The translations under genes were made by a program, and so were the position numbers. A DNA stretch of 60,746 bases from a bacterium (GTDB lineage: Bacteria > SZUA-182 > SZUA-191 > JAJRXT01). The DNA is taken from assembly GCA_024276125.1 (NCBI GenBank), contig JAJRXT010000150.1, forward strand, positions 1 to 60,746, in the 5' to 3' direction. Numbering within the stretch: position 1 is the stretch's first letter; every line of letters starts with the position of its first letter. The notes beneath the pieces were generated by a model that was not told the origin of the DNA, ran no database searches, and saw only the letters and a program-made list of their open reading frames with translations. This document shows positions 26,757 to 35,719 of the stretch, one piece after another.

Positions 26757-28244
26757 TTAAAAACCTTTTCCCAATAGCCCAGACAGAGCTGGTTTAACCA
26801 ACCCGTGGGGAACAAATCCCCAAAAACCAAACAATACCGAAAAGAAGGCCACAATCACAATCGGCGCTAGCATAGCCCAAGGCGCCTCACTACCAAACTT
26901 GGAAGTATCTTGTTGGAAATTAAAGGAATTGTTTTCTTCCTTCCTAAAAAATGCTCTAAAAATCGGCGGACCGAAAAATCCCAATTCAATAAGACTGCTA
27001 AGGAGAAATATTATGGCATAGATAGGCTTACCCATCTCCAAAAATCCCTGCATCATATACCATTTACTAACCCAGCCCGCCACCGGCGGCAAGCCGACAA
27101 TCCCAACCGCTGCAACCGCAAAACAGGTCATAGTAATAGGCATATGCTTGGCCAGCCCGCCCATATTAGCCACATACTTATTTTTACTTTGGGTAATAAT
27201 CGCTCCGGCGCAATAAAACAGCGTAATCTTCATAAAAGAATGATAATAAATATGAAGCAGCCCGCCAGTCATCCCAATCATGCTGAAACTCACCAAACCC
27301 AGCAACATAAAACTCAATTGATTTATTGTAGACATGGCCAGCATACGCTTTATTTCTTTCTGACGTAATCCCTGAAAGGCCGAATATAAAATTGTAATCG
27401 CCGCCATTACCGCAATAACGCTGCCAAACCCCATTTTATTATACAACGTCGGCCCGAATATATTGTAAATAACCCTCACAAAACCAAATACGCCTACATT
27501 AACCACAGCCACAGCATGTAAAACAGCGCTTATCGGCGTAGGAGCAATCATGGCCTCCGGCAGCCAATAACATAACGGCACCAAAGCAGCCTTAAAACCA
27601 AATCCTATGGTAAACAATACAAACAATACCGTAAGCATAAACGTACTCTGCTGCGCCAGAGCCGGAATACCGCCGGGAACAAAATCAAATGTCCCGGTTA
27701 GACAATACAAAACGACCGTAGCCATCAAAACCATCGCCCCGCCGGTCAATAAATATACTCCGTAGACCTTGCCGGCCAGATAAGCGGCATCGGTTTCCTC
27801 ATGCACAACCAGAGGATAAACCGCAATTGTAAGCAATTCAAAGAAAATAAAGAAGGTCACTAAGTTACTGGCAAAAACAATCCCCATCGCCGCCGCTAAA
27901 TTCAGCACAAGAGCGGCATAATAACGCACCTGAGCATGTTCATGCTCCATGTAACCAAAGGAGTAAATAGCTGTCATAATCCATAAAAACGTCATGGACA
28001 ACGCCATATAAACCGAAATACCGCTGGCTTCAAATTTAATGGCAAAATTAGATAAATCCACCAAATTAAGGGATGCCGCCGTACCGCCGCTTTTTACCTG
28101 CCAAGCCAAATGACCGACTAACAGGAAATCTCCGACTGTAGGAATAAGTACAAACAAATTCCTCAGAAAAACCGACTTCCTACCCACAGCCGCAATCATT
28201 ATGGTACAGATAATAGGCAGCAGTATAATAATTAATATTTCCAA
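26757..28244 (-). CDS. MrpD/NuoN-like antiporter subunit 1
   Basis: Intact 495-aa member of the proton-translocating antiporter-like family. YSFGYMEHEHAQVRYYA, FFELLTIAVYPLVVHEETDAAYLAG (helix-5 Glu), GFGFKAALVPLCYWLPEAMIAPTPISAVLHAV (helix-7 Lys) and QKEIKRMLAMSTINQLSFMLLG. The PLVVHEETDAAYLAGKVY block is closer to MrpD/hydrogenase-type antiporter subunits than to NuoM. TTG start, supported by GAGGAGG seven bases upstream. With subunit 2 it gives the machine two pumps beyond the L-M-N set. Confidence 0.9.
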   Translation of the reverse strand: MEILIIILLPIICTIMIAAVGRKSVFLRNLFVLIPTVGDFLLVGHLAWQVKSGGTAASLNLVDLSNFAIKFEASGISVYMALSMTFLWIMTAIYSFGYMEHEHAQVRYYAALVLNLAAAMGIVFASNLVTFFIFFELLTIAVYPLVVHEETDAAYLAGKVYGVYLLTGGAMVLMATVVLYCLTGTFDFVPGGIPALAQQSTFMLTVLFVLFTIGFGFKAALVPLCYWLPEAMIAPTPISAVLHAVAVVNVGVFGFVRVIYNIFGPTLYNKMGFGSVIAVMAAITILYSAFQGLRQKEIKRMLAMSTINQLSFMLLGLVSFSMIGMTGGLLHIYYHSFMKITLFYCAGAIITQSKNKYVANMGGLAKHMPITMTCFAVAAVGIVGLPPVAGWVSKWYMMQGFLEMGKPIYAIIFLLSSLIELGFFGPPIFRAFFRKEENNSFNFQQDTSKFGSEAPWAMLAPIVIVAFFSVLFGFWGFVPHGLVKPALSGLLGKGF

Positions 28245-28572
28245 CTATGCCTCCTCAAATTAGAACATAGGCATGTTCATGCAACTCATTGTGTACACTT
28301 ACCAAAAACAATCCCGTCCACCTGCCGCCTTATAAAGACGGAAACGAAGACTCACCTAAAATCTATTTGAAAACAACTTTAATGGTTTCGTAAAAAGTCC
28401 CCATATATCACTTTTGGATAAAACGAAGCATCTCATATTACATTTAGATTCTTAACAACATTTACCCTACGGAACTGTCAAAGGACTCACAACAACAAGA
28501 CATTAACTCCTCAAATAAAAATCAACGTCATACTAGCTTCTACAAAACCAATTTATAAAAAAACTTTAAGTT
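28245..28572. other. Gene-free gap inside the nuo cluster
   Basis: 328 bases between nuoK and the first MrpD-like gene without a supportable gene on either strand and without the repeats seen elsewhere. It may hold an internal promoter or processing site; I see no convincing -35/-10 pair. Confidence 0.3.
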
Positions 28573-28875
28573 CTACCATTTCAATATATTAAACTCATCA
28601 ATATTTATGTTTCCACCGTTTCTAAATAAAGAAATCACAATCGCCAATCCTACAACAGCCTCAGCCGCAGCCACAGTAATAGAAAATATGGTAAATATCT
28701 GACCCTCAATATTAGACGAATAATGCGAAAATGCAACCATATTAAGATTGGCGGCATTAAGCATCAATTCCAAACATAAAAATACCATAATAATATTTCG
28801 TTTAACCAACACGCCGATTAAACCTATAGTAAACAGCAAAGCGCTTACTACTAGATACCAAGTTATGGAAACCAT
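28573..28875 (-). CDS. nuoK: NADH-quinone oxidoreductase subunit K
   Basis: 100 aa, three membrane helices, MrpC-like. Carries the two conserved membrane glutamates: [17 protein letters not shown] (helix 2) and [18 protein letters not shown] (helix 3). Part of the proton-coupling E-channel. Follows nuoJ by 19 bases. Confidence 0.95.
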   Translation of the reverse strand: MVSITWYLVVSALLFTIGLIGVLVKRNIIMVFLCLELMLNAANLNMVAFSHYSSNIEGQIFTIFSITVAAAEAVVGLAIVISLFRNGGNINIDEFNILKW

Positions 28876-28894
28876 TTACTTTTTTTCCTGTCTG

Positions 28895-29407
28895 TTAAGA
28901 GCTGCGCCTTATAGCCAACACTACCGCCCCAATAATAGCAACCAATAAAATAATGGAAACCAACTCAAAGGGTAGAATATAATCCGTATATAAGAATTTA
29001 CCCAACACCTCTGCATTACCGCCCCATTTACTCATCATCGCCACCAAATCGCCTTTTTTACCGATAAAATCAAACCTCGTCAACACCATAACGGCTAATT
29101 GAAAAAAGAACAATACACCCAATACAATCGGCATGATTTTTCGGACATAAAACTGAGGAATCGTCTTAGCCTCTTTAGGCGTAGTAAGCATTATGGCAAA
29201 CACATATAGTATAATAATAGCGCCCGTATACACCAGCACCTGGACAGCCGCTAAAAACTCCGCATGCAGCATCACAAATAAACATGCTGTAGACAAAAAA
29301 GTGACAACCAGCCACAAAATTGCATGTACAAGCTGTTTTGTACAAACAACCCTAATCGCTGAAACAATCGCAATTAATGAAAATATTATGAAGAATATAT
29401 ATGACAA
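28895..29407 (-). CDS. nuoJ: NADH-quinone oxidoreductase subunit J
   Basis: 170 aa, five helices; LVYTGAIIILYVFAIML contains the conserved YTGAI..L(F)V.ML helix with the pi-bulge that participates in coupling. Start TTG at 29407 with GGAG about nine bases upstream. Preceded by 252 bases holding a family-B repeat, so J onwards may have its own promoter. Confidence 0.92.
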   Translation of the reverse strand: MSYIFFIIFSLIAIVSAIRVVCTKQLVHAILWLVVTFLSTACLFVMLHAEFLAAVQVLVYTGAIIILYVFAIMLTTPKEAKTIPQFYVRKIMPIVLGVLFFFQLAVMVLTRFDFIGKKGDLVAMMSKWGGNAEVLGKFLYTDYILPFELVSIILLVAIIGAVVLAIRRSS

Positions 29408-29535
29408 TTAAAGACACTCCAATACATATGTTTAATTATCGTAGAATAATTAAGCGATTTTTAGCACGACAGTTTCACTACACTTAAAGCAACTTGCTAA
29501 TACAGCGTTTTGTAAATAGTTCGGTTTATCTTTGC

Positions 29536-29617
29536 TGTCACCCTAGAGCGAAGCGAAGGGTCTGCCCACGTAGAGGCTGTAGATTCTTCACTGCGCTCCG
29601 CTTCGTTCAGAATGACA
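29536..29617. repeat. Inverted-repeat element, family B copy 5
   Basis: TGTCACCCTAGAGCG..GTAGATTCTTCACTGCG..TTCAGAATGACA. Inserted inside the nuo cluster between cNMP protein 2 and nuoJ. Confidence 0.65.
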
Positions 29618-29659
29618 AAAGGCTGCCAGAATAAACCCAAAGACTTACGAAACGCTGTG

Positions 29660-30136
29660 CTAGGTTTTTGCCCCAAACTCCCAGACGTATTTTACCATAT
29701 CTATAAATTTTTCATCCATCTGCCGCAATAACCGACACAACGCTGTAGAAATACAATGCAACAATTGATAGCCGGCAGCGCTGTCTTTTTTTAGCAGCAA
29801 CTCAAATTTTTCTTTGGTCAAGGTAAAAACCGTACTATCCCTTAAAGCTACCGCAGCAGCCGAATGCGGCTTGCCGTCAAGCAATGAAATCTCGCCGAAA
29901 AATTCACCCTTTTTCAATATAGCTAAATTCTGAACTTCACCTTCCCTGATAAGATGATTAATCGATATAGCGCCGTCTAATACGACATAAAGCATACTTC
30001 CGCCTGCATTTTCATTAAAAATCATCTCGTCTTTTGAATATTGTTTTAAGCTTAAATAACCGGCCATCTTCTCCAGTTCACCCGCACCAAAGCCCTCAAA
30101 CAATGCAATACCGCTTAAGTCTTCTTTTTTTACCAT
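29660..30136 (-). CDS. Stand-alone cyclic-nucleotide-binding-domain protein 2
   Basis: 158 aa, one CRP-type beta-barrel with no DNA-binding HTH. LFEGFGAGELEKMAGYLSLKQYSKDEMIFNE..GGSMLYVVLDGAISI..GEFFGEISLLDGKPHSAAA. The phosphate-binding cassette keeps FGE, but the Arg of the R-S/T-A motif is His, so classical cAMP binding is doubtful. A C-terminal helix ends DMVKYVWEF, like its paralogue at 32515-32982. Sits directly after the NuoF2 gene. Probably a structural or regulatory accessory of the electron-input module; that is inferred from context. Confidence 0.85.
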   Translation of the reverse strand: MVKKEDLSGIALFEGFGAGELEKMAGYLSLKQYSKDEMIFNENAGGSMLYVVLDGAISINHLIREGEVQNLAILKKGEFFGEISLLDGKPHSAAAVALRDSTVFTLTKEKFELLLKKDSAAGYQLLHCISTALCRLLRQMDEKFIDMVKYVWEFGAKT

Positions 30137-30151
30137 AACCTTATCCTACAT

Positions 30152-31990
30152 TTAATGTATCGCCAGGAAGGGACAAGCATCAATACAGGTCTGACACTTA
30201 ATACACTTATCCAATTCAATAACCGCCTTAGTCTTAGGTTTCCATATAATAGCATCAACCGGACACTGCTTTAAACAAATCCCGCACTTCTTGCATAATT
30301 CCTCAATCACCTCAAACTTAAGCAAGGCCTTACAAGAATTAGCCGGACAGCGTTTTTCCCTAATGTGCGCATCATATTCATCCCTATAATAACGTATAGT
30401 GGAAAGCACAGGATTAGGAGCAGTCTGTCCCAAACCGCAAAGGGAAGAGCCTTTAATGTCATTAGCCAAGCTGATTAGCAAATCAACATCGCCTTCACAG
30501 CCATGCCCAAGGGTTATTCTGGTTAGTATCTCCAGCATAGTTTTAGTGCCGATACGGCAGGGCACACACTTGCCGCAGGATTCCTGCTGCGTAAAAGTAA
30601 GAAAAAAGCGCGACATATCCACCATACAAGCGGTATTATCCATAACCACCACGCCGCCCGAACCCATAATAGCGCCAACTTCTACCAATGAATCATAATC
30701 TATAGGCACATCAACAAGACTCTCAGGAATACAGCCGCCTGAAGGACCGCCCATCTGGGCAGCCTTAAACTTGCGCTTACGCCCCGGAATACCTCCGCAG
30801 ATATCAAATACCACCTCTTTAATGGTAATACCCATCGGCACTTCTATTAAACCCGTATTTCTTATTTTACCGGTTAGGGAAAATATCTTAGTACCTTTAC
30901 TTTTTTCAGTACCAATTCCGGCATACCAGTCGCCGCCGTTATTTATAATCAATGGAATATTGGCAAATGTTTCCACATTATTAATATTACTGGGTTTTTT
31001 CCATAAACCCTGATGAGCCGGAAATGGAGGCCTCGGTCTTGGCATACCGCGCATACCCTCAATTGAAGCCATAAGCGCAGTCTCCTCACCGCACACAAAA
31101 GCTCCCGCTCCCTCTTTTACCTTAACATCTAAATTAAAACCGCTGCCTAAAATATCATCACCCAAAAATCCATGCTCATTGGCCTGTTCAATGGCTATCT
31201 TAAGCCTTTTTACCGCTAGCGGATACTCCGCCCTACAATAAAAATAGCCATGATTACAACCAATTGCATAAGCTCCGATTATCAAACCTTCCAAAACTGC
31301 ATGCGGATTGCCCTCCAAGAGACTCCTGTCCATAAAAGCGCCCGGATCGCCCTCATCAGCATTTACAATAATATATTTATCATTACCATGGGTTGCGTGA
31401 CAAAATCCCCATTTCATGCCGGTAGGAAAGCCAGCCCCGCCGCGACCGCGCAGACCAGATTTTTTTACCTCTTCTATAACCTCTACCTGTTCCATTTTAA
31501 ACGCTTTTTTAAGAGCTATATATCCGCCTGCTTCAATATAATCATCAATAGACTCAGGGTCAACTAAACCGTATTGTTTCATTACCGTACGTTCTTGTTT
31601 AACATAAAACTGCTCATAATCCTTACCGGCAAACCATTTTACAATCGGTTCATGCCCTAAGATATGCTTTTCAATCAGATCAGATACCATCTCCGGTTTT
31701 ACATGCTTATAAGTATGTTTACCCAATTTTGGATCAATTATATCCACCAACACATCCATGGCACATAAGCCGCGGCAACCTGTCTGCTTAACTTTACAAG
31801 AACGCTTACCCAGCATAGCAGGAATATTTCGCAGGACAAGCTCTTCTTTAAAAGAAGCCCACACATCCAAAGCGCCCGCTGCAACGCCTCCGGTTCCCAT
31901 ACAAATTAATACTTGGGTTAGCTCATTTGTATTTGGCGCTGTATTTACGGATTTATTATTTAACTTTTTATTTTTAGAATTTTTACTCAT
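30152..31990 (-). CDS. NuoF-like flavoprotein 2 with ferredoxin tail (HydB/HndC type)
   Basis: 612 aa. Thioredoxin-like [2Fe-2S] domain (about 25-120) with CMGTGG and TGCRGLC: three of the four usual cysteines, the second replaced by Gly. Then the NADH/FMN domain: GRGGAGFPTGMKWGF, NADEGDPGAFMDR and GAGAFVCGEETALMASIEG. The [4Fe-4S] site is ESCGKCVPCR..SLCGLG. C-terminal 2x[4Fe-4S] ferredoxin CKKCGICLKQCPVDA and CIKCQTCIDACPF. This layout is that of the NAD(P)H-oxidising beta subunit of soluble electron-bifurcating hydrogenases and formate dehydrogenases rather than plain NuoF. 18 bases after NuoE2. Confidence 0.92.
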   Translation of the reverse strand: MSKNSKNKKLNNKSVNTAPNTNELTQVLICMGTGGVAAGALDVWASFKEELVLRNIPAMLGKRSCKVKQTGCRGLCAMDVLVDIIDPKLGKHTYKHVKPEMVSDLIEKHILGHEPIVKWFAGKDYEQFYVKQERTVMKQYGLVDPESIDDYIEAGGYIALKKAFKMEQVEVIEEVKKSGLRGRGGAGFPTGMKWGFCHATHGNDKYIIVNADEGDPGAFMDRSLLEGNPHAVLEGLIIGAYAIGCNHGYFYCRAEYPLAVKRLKIAIEQANEHGFLGDDILGSGFNLDVKVKEGAGAFVCGEETALMASIEGMRGMPRPRPPFPAHQGLWKKPSNINNVETFANIPLIINNGGDWYAGIGTEKSKGTKIFSLTGKIRNTGLIEVPMGITIKEVVFDICGGIPGRKRKFKAAQMGGPSGGCIPESLVDVPIDYDSLVEVGAIMGSGGVVVMDNTACMVDMSRFFLTFTQQESCGKCVPCRIGTKTMLEILTRITLGHGCEGDVDLLISLANDIKGSSLCGLGQTAPNPVLSTIRYYRDEYDAHIREKRCPANSCKALLKFEVIEELCKKCGICLKQCPVDAIIWKPKTKAVIELDKCIKCQTCIDACPFLAIH

Positions 31991-32007
31991 TTATAATAAT
32001 AGAATAT

Positions 32008-32511
32008 TTATTGTTCTTCAAAATTACGCAAAGCGTCCAAAGTTTCAGCCACAGTAATCGAACCTAAAGTCTTTTGCCCAAGAATAACCACCGGCGCAAT
32101 TCCGCAGGCCCCTACACAATTTACCTCTTCCACTGTAAACTTGCCATCTTTGGTCATCTGCCCCGCTTTCACATCTAACTCATCCTCTATATTCTCTAAA
32201 ATACGCAGAGAACCCTTAACATGACAAGCCGTCCCCCGACATATCTGTATAGTGTAACGCCATCTGGGTTCGGTGTAAAACTGAGAATAAAAACTGACAA
32301 CTCCATAAACTTCACTCAAATAAATATTTAATTCACGAGCAATATGCTCTACTAACGGCTGCGACAGCCAGCCGTATTCAGCCTGTATCTTTTGTAATAC
32401 CGGAATTAAAACCCCTTCTTTTCCCCGATATTGATTTAATATTTCATCTGCTGCCCCAAAATCAATTTCTTTATGGGCGCCGCAACAAGGTTTATCGTTA
32501 TTGTCACACAT
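32008..32511 (-). CDS. NuoE-like [2Fe-2S] subunit 2
   Basis: 167 aa thioredoxin-like subunit: N-terminal helices (GVLIPVLQKIQAEYGWLSQPLVEHIA) and the [2Fe-2S] ligands in CRGTACHVKG and CVGACGIAPV, all four cysteines present. Partner of the NuoF-like protein encoded next. Also called HydC/HndA type in bifurcating enzymes. Confidence 0.93.
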   Translation of the reverse strand: MCDNNDKPCCGAHKEIDFGAADEILNQYRGKEGVLIPVLQKIQAEYGWLSQPLVEHIARELNIYLSEVYGVVSFYSQFYTEPRWRYTIQICRGTACHVKGSLRILENIEDELDVKAGQMTKDGKFTVEEVNCVGACGIAPVVILGQKTLGSITVAETLDALRNFEEQ

Positions 32512-32514
32512 AAT

Positions 32515-32982
32515 TTATCTGTCCAATGAAACGTATTGTACCATATCCAAAAATTTAAGATTTATTTTACGCACATAGCTACATAAATCTTTAACTAAAT
32601 TACTTAAAACCTTAGCTCCGCAAACCGGATTATCTTTAGCAAACCTATCAAAATCAACTTTTTCCAATACCCATAAATCAGTATCTGTGCTTGCGATGGC
32701 AGTCGCCGAATGCTTTTTACCGTCAATCAAGGAAACCACCCCAAAAGACATTCCATGGTTTAAATTACCTAAAACCTGACGTTCGCCCTCCCATATCGCC
32801 CGACTTACACTCACCTGACCACGTCTAATAATATATAGCTGCCCCCCAGGCTTTCCTTCTTCGTAAATAACATCACCCCTTAAATAGGATTTATTACTTA
32901 CAATATCAGCCAGACTAGCCAATTCATCTTCGTTTAATCCAGCAAATACGGACATATTTTTAAATTCACTTTTATCTAACAT
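32515..32982 (-). CDS. Stand-alone cyclic-nucleotide-binding-domain protein 1
   Basis: 155 aa, CRP-type sensor fold without HTH. FAGLNEDELASLADI..YLRGDVIYEEGKPGGQLYIIRRGQVSV..GMSFGVVSLIDGKKHSATAIA. Both key nucleotide contacts are altered: FGE reads FGV and the RSA arginine is His, so it probably no longer binds cAMP. Ends with FLDMVQYVSL, like protein 2. Located between NuoG2 and NuoE2 with spacings of 3-13 bases, so it is part of the same operon. Confidence 0.85.
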   Translation of the reverse strand: MLDKSEFKNMSVFAGLNEDELASLADIVSNKSYLRGDVIYEEGKPGGQLYIIRRGQVSVSRAIWEGERQVLGNLNHGMSFGVVSLIDGKKHSATAIASTDTDLWVLEKVDFDRFAKDNPVCGAKVLSNLVKDLCSYVRKINLKFLDMVQYVSLDR

Positions 32983-32995
32983 AAGACTTAAGTCC

Positions 32996-34564
32996 CTATT
33001 GTTTCGCCTCTGCCTCAGGTTTTATATTTACCGCACACATTTTTAACTCCGGTATAGAGGAATTGCTGTCTAAATCGGTCGAGAACAAGGCATTCACCGC
33101 CGCCTGCCTAAAATGAACCGGCACAAACAACATACCACTAGGCGAACCCTCGCTTATTTTAACCCTAAGCCTTATACTGCCGGATGACGATTCTAAGGTT
33201 ACCCAATCCTCATCACCAATCCCCAATTTATCGGCATCATCAAGACCTATTTCCACAATACCGGCATCAGGCACTCCAACCCAGCCCTCACTCCACTGAT
33301 TCAAGACCCCTGAATGATAATGCAACAGCCACTTACCTGTTGTAAGCAGGTAAGGATAATCATTACTGGTAGAAACACTAGGTTTCTTATACTCTGCCGC
33401 CACAAATTCAACTTTACCTTTTAAAAAACCGTCTTTATATAAAATATCCGTACCCGGATGAGATGCGTCAGGACACGGCCATGCTAAACTTTTATCCTTC
33501 AAGCGCTCATAAGTTATTCCGCCATAAATAGGCGTTAGTTGAGCCGTCTCCCGCATAATATCGCTAGCGCCGGTATAATTCATAGGATATCCCATTTTAC
33601 TTGAAACCTGAGAAATAATCCACCAGTCCAATCTACTGTCACCCTGCGGCATAATAGCCCGTTTGAGTAACTGAACATGACGCTCCGTATTGGTATAAGT
33701 GCCGTCTTTTTCCGCAAAACTGGCGCCCGGCAACACCACATCCGCAATTTCCGTCGTCTGGCTGGAAAAAATATCCTGTACCACTAAAAAATCCAATTTT
33801 GATAGTGTCTTGCGAGTTTTATTTACCTCAGGCCCGGCTATCACCCGGTCCTCACCCACAATATACATCCCGCGAATGCGTCCAGCATCAACTGCCGGCA
33901 ACATATCGGTTAATGATAAGCCGGCTTCAGAAGATAAATTTACCCCCCAAGCCCGCTGAAATTTCTTTATTGCATCAGCATCATCCAACCCTTGATATCC
34001 CGGCAGAAAATCAGGCAGAACACCCATATCAGCTACACCCTGACTGTTACACTGCCCCCGCACCGGATTTAAACCGCATCCAGCGCTCCCCAAGTTACCG
34101 GCAGCCAATACCAAATTAACCAGCCCCTGAATATTAGCGCTACCCTGAGCATGCTGAGTAATCCCCATACCATATAAAATACAAGCCGCCTGCGCACTAC
34201 CGTAAAGTAGTGCGGCTTCTATAATCTGCTCTTTATTTAAACCGGTAATTTTAGCCGTATATGCCGGCGTATATTTTTTCAAGGTTTTCTTAAAAACATC
34301 GAAACCTTTAGTATGTTTTTCAATAAACGCATCATCCACTAATCCCTCAACTACCAACACATGCAACATACCGTTGATTAACGCCAGATCAGCGCCCGGT
34401 CTTATAGCCAGCCAATGTGCTGCATGAGCCGCCAGCTTAGTATGCCTTGGTTCGACTAAAATAAGCTTTATTTTGCCCTCTTTGGCCAACCGCCTCAGCC
34501 TTATTCCCAAAATAAGGTGAGTCTCCACCGGATTTAAGCCAAACATCAGAACGACATCTGATGA
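32996..34564 (-). CDS. NuoG2/FdhA-like subunit, C-terminal part
   Basis: In-frame continuation after TAA 34567-34565: SSDVVLMFGLNPVETHLILG.. through the molybdopterin-type domains. LNPVRGQCNSQGVADMGVLPDFLPGYQ corresponds to the formate dehydrogenase block with the substrate arginine; the C-terminal barrel (LTTGKWLLHYHSGVLNQWSEG.. to VPVHFRQAAVNALFS) would cap the cofactor. Ends with TAA 32998-32996. It could restart at ATG 34546, but would then lack all iron-sulfur clusters. Confidence 0.82.
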   Translation of the reverse strand, partial: SSDVVLMFGLNPVETHLILGIRLRRLAKEGKIKLILVEPRHTKLAAHAAHWLAIRPGADLALINGMLHVLVVEGLVDDAFIEKHTKGFDVFKKTLKKYTPAYTAKITGLNKEQIIEAALLYGSAQAACILYGMGITQHAQGSANIQGLVNLVLAAGNLGSAGCGLNPVRGQCNSQGVADMGVLPDFLPGYQGLDDADAIKKFQRAWGVNLSSEAGLSLTDMLPAVDAGRIRGMYIVGEDRVIAGPEVNKTRKTLSKLDFLVVQDIFSSQTTEIADVVLPGASFAEKDGTYTNTERHVQLLKRAIMPQGDSRLDWWIISQVSSKMGYPMNYTGASDIMRETAQLTPIYGGITYERLKDKSLAWPCPDASHPGTDILYKDGFLKGKVEFVAAEYKKPSVSTSNDYPYLLTTGKWLLHYHSGVLNQWSEGWVGVPDAGIVEIGLDDADKLGIGDEDWVTLESSSGSIRLRVKISEGSPSGMLFVPVHFRQAAVNALFSTDLDSNSSIPELKMCAVNIKPEAEAKQ

Positions 34565-35719
34565 TTACAGATCATCCGCCGGATTGCTCATAGCCGGCCA
34601 GCCCAAACTTTTAGTTAAAACTCCGATACTGGGAGCATGCTCAAAACGCGTGGAACTATCCAAATTATTACTGCCCAAACCAGCCCTAAAAAACTTTTGA
34701 AAAACATAATTATCTTCATTAGTACAACGCGCAGAGGAAATACCGGCTATACTATTACCGCCATATTTTTTCTTGATATCACCCAATCGGTCGGCTACCA
34801 ATGAAATCGCCTCATCCCAAGTCGCTTTTTTCAATTCACCGCTGGATTTATCGCGAATAAGCGGAGTAGTAATACGCGCGGGATCACTAACAAATAACTG
34901 GCCGTAACGTCCTTTATAGCATAAGTTACCGTCATTTCTGCCAACATTAACCTCGCCATGCACTTTTACCAGACGATCGTTCTTAACATTTAAAAACAAA
35001 CTGCAACCCATACTGCAATAAGAACAAATTGTCTGTACTTTATCCAACTGCCAGACCCGCGCCTTATATTTGGATAACTTATTGGTAAGCGCTCCCACCG
35101 GACAAATATCCACACATTGACCGCAGAATTCGCAGTCCAGTTTTTCACCCCAGAAAGTACCCATTTCCATTTTGACGCCGCGCCGTGAGAATTGGATAGC
35201 GCCAAGCGCCTGCACCTCATGACAAATACGGATACAGCGCTTACATAATATACATTTATTCAAATTACGCTCTATAATACTGCGACTGTCCTCTATGCGG
35301 ATATCCTGCGGCTGTACGCCGAAGACATCCACCAGTCTATTATAAAACTCACCCTTTCCCTTAGATACGCCTACTTGAAAACAAACCCGCTGTAATTCGC
35401 ACTCACCGCCCTTTTCACAGGTTAAACAATCGGTCGGATGACGCGCTAACAGCAGTTCAAGGTTCATTTTACGCGAGCGCAAAACCTTTTCGCTATTAGT
35501 GTACACCACCATATTACGCATAACCTTGGTTATACAGGCCGGCACCAATTTATTCCCCGGCTCTATCTCCACCACACAAATACGGCAAGCACCAAAAGGT
35601 CCCAGTTTTTCATGATAACACAATGTGGGAATATATATATTAGCGCTTTTTGCCGCCTCTAATATAGTGGCGTTTTCGTCTAAAGTTATTTTTTTTCCGT
35701 CTATGGTTAACTCAACCAT
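34565..35719 (-). CDS. NuoG2/FdhA-like subunit, N-terminal part (ends at in-frame TAA)
   Basis: 384 aa: N-terminal [2Fe-2S] domain (CYHEKLGPFGACRICVVE), the His-Cys cluster HPTDCLTCEKGGECELQ, two [4Fe-4S] ferredoxin sites (CILCKRCIRICHE, CEFCGQCVDICPVGA), the CSYCSMGC..CYKGR cluster and the start of the molybdopterin fold. In STRFEHAPS the metal-ligand position of formate dehydrogenases (Sec/Cys) is Glu. Breaks at codon 385; the paralogous G1 reads NSLAELKQTDAILLIG there, aligning the stop with Lys. Start ATG overlaps the G1 stop (TAATG). Confidence 0.85.
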   Translation of the reverse strand: MVELTIDGKKITLDENATILEAAKSANIYIPTLCYHEKLGPFGACRICVVEIEPGNKLVPACITKVMRNMVVYTNSEKVLRSRKMNLELLLARHPTDCLTCEKGGECELQRVCFQVGVSKGKGEFYNRLVDVFGVQPQDIRIEDSRSIIERNLNKCILCKRCIRICHEVQALGAIQFSRRGVKMEMGTFWGEKLDCEFCGQCVDICPVGALTNKLSKYKARVWQLDKVQTICSYCSMGCSLFLNVKNDRLVKVHGEVNVGRNDGNLCYKGRYGQLFVSDPARITTPLIRDKSSGELKKATWDEAISLVADRLGDIKKKYGGNSIAGISSARCTNEDNYVFQKFFRAGLGSNNLDSSTRFEHAPSIGVLTKSLGWPAMSNPADDL

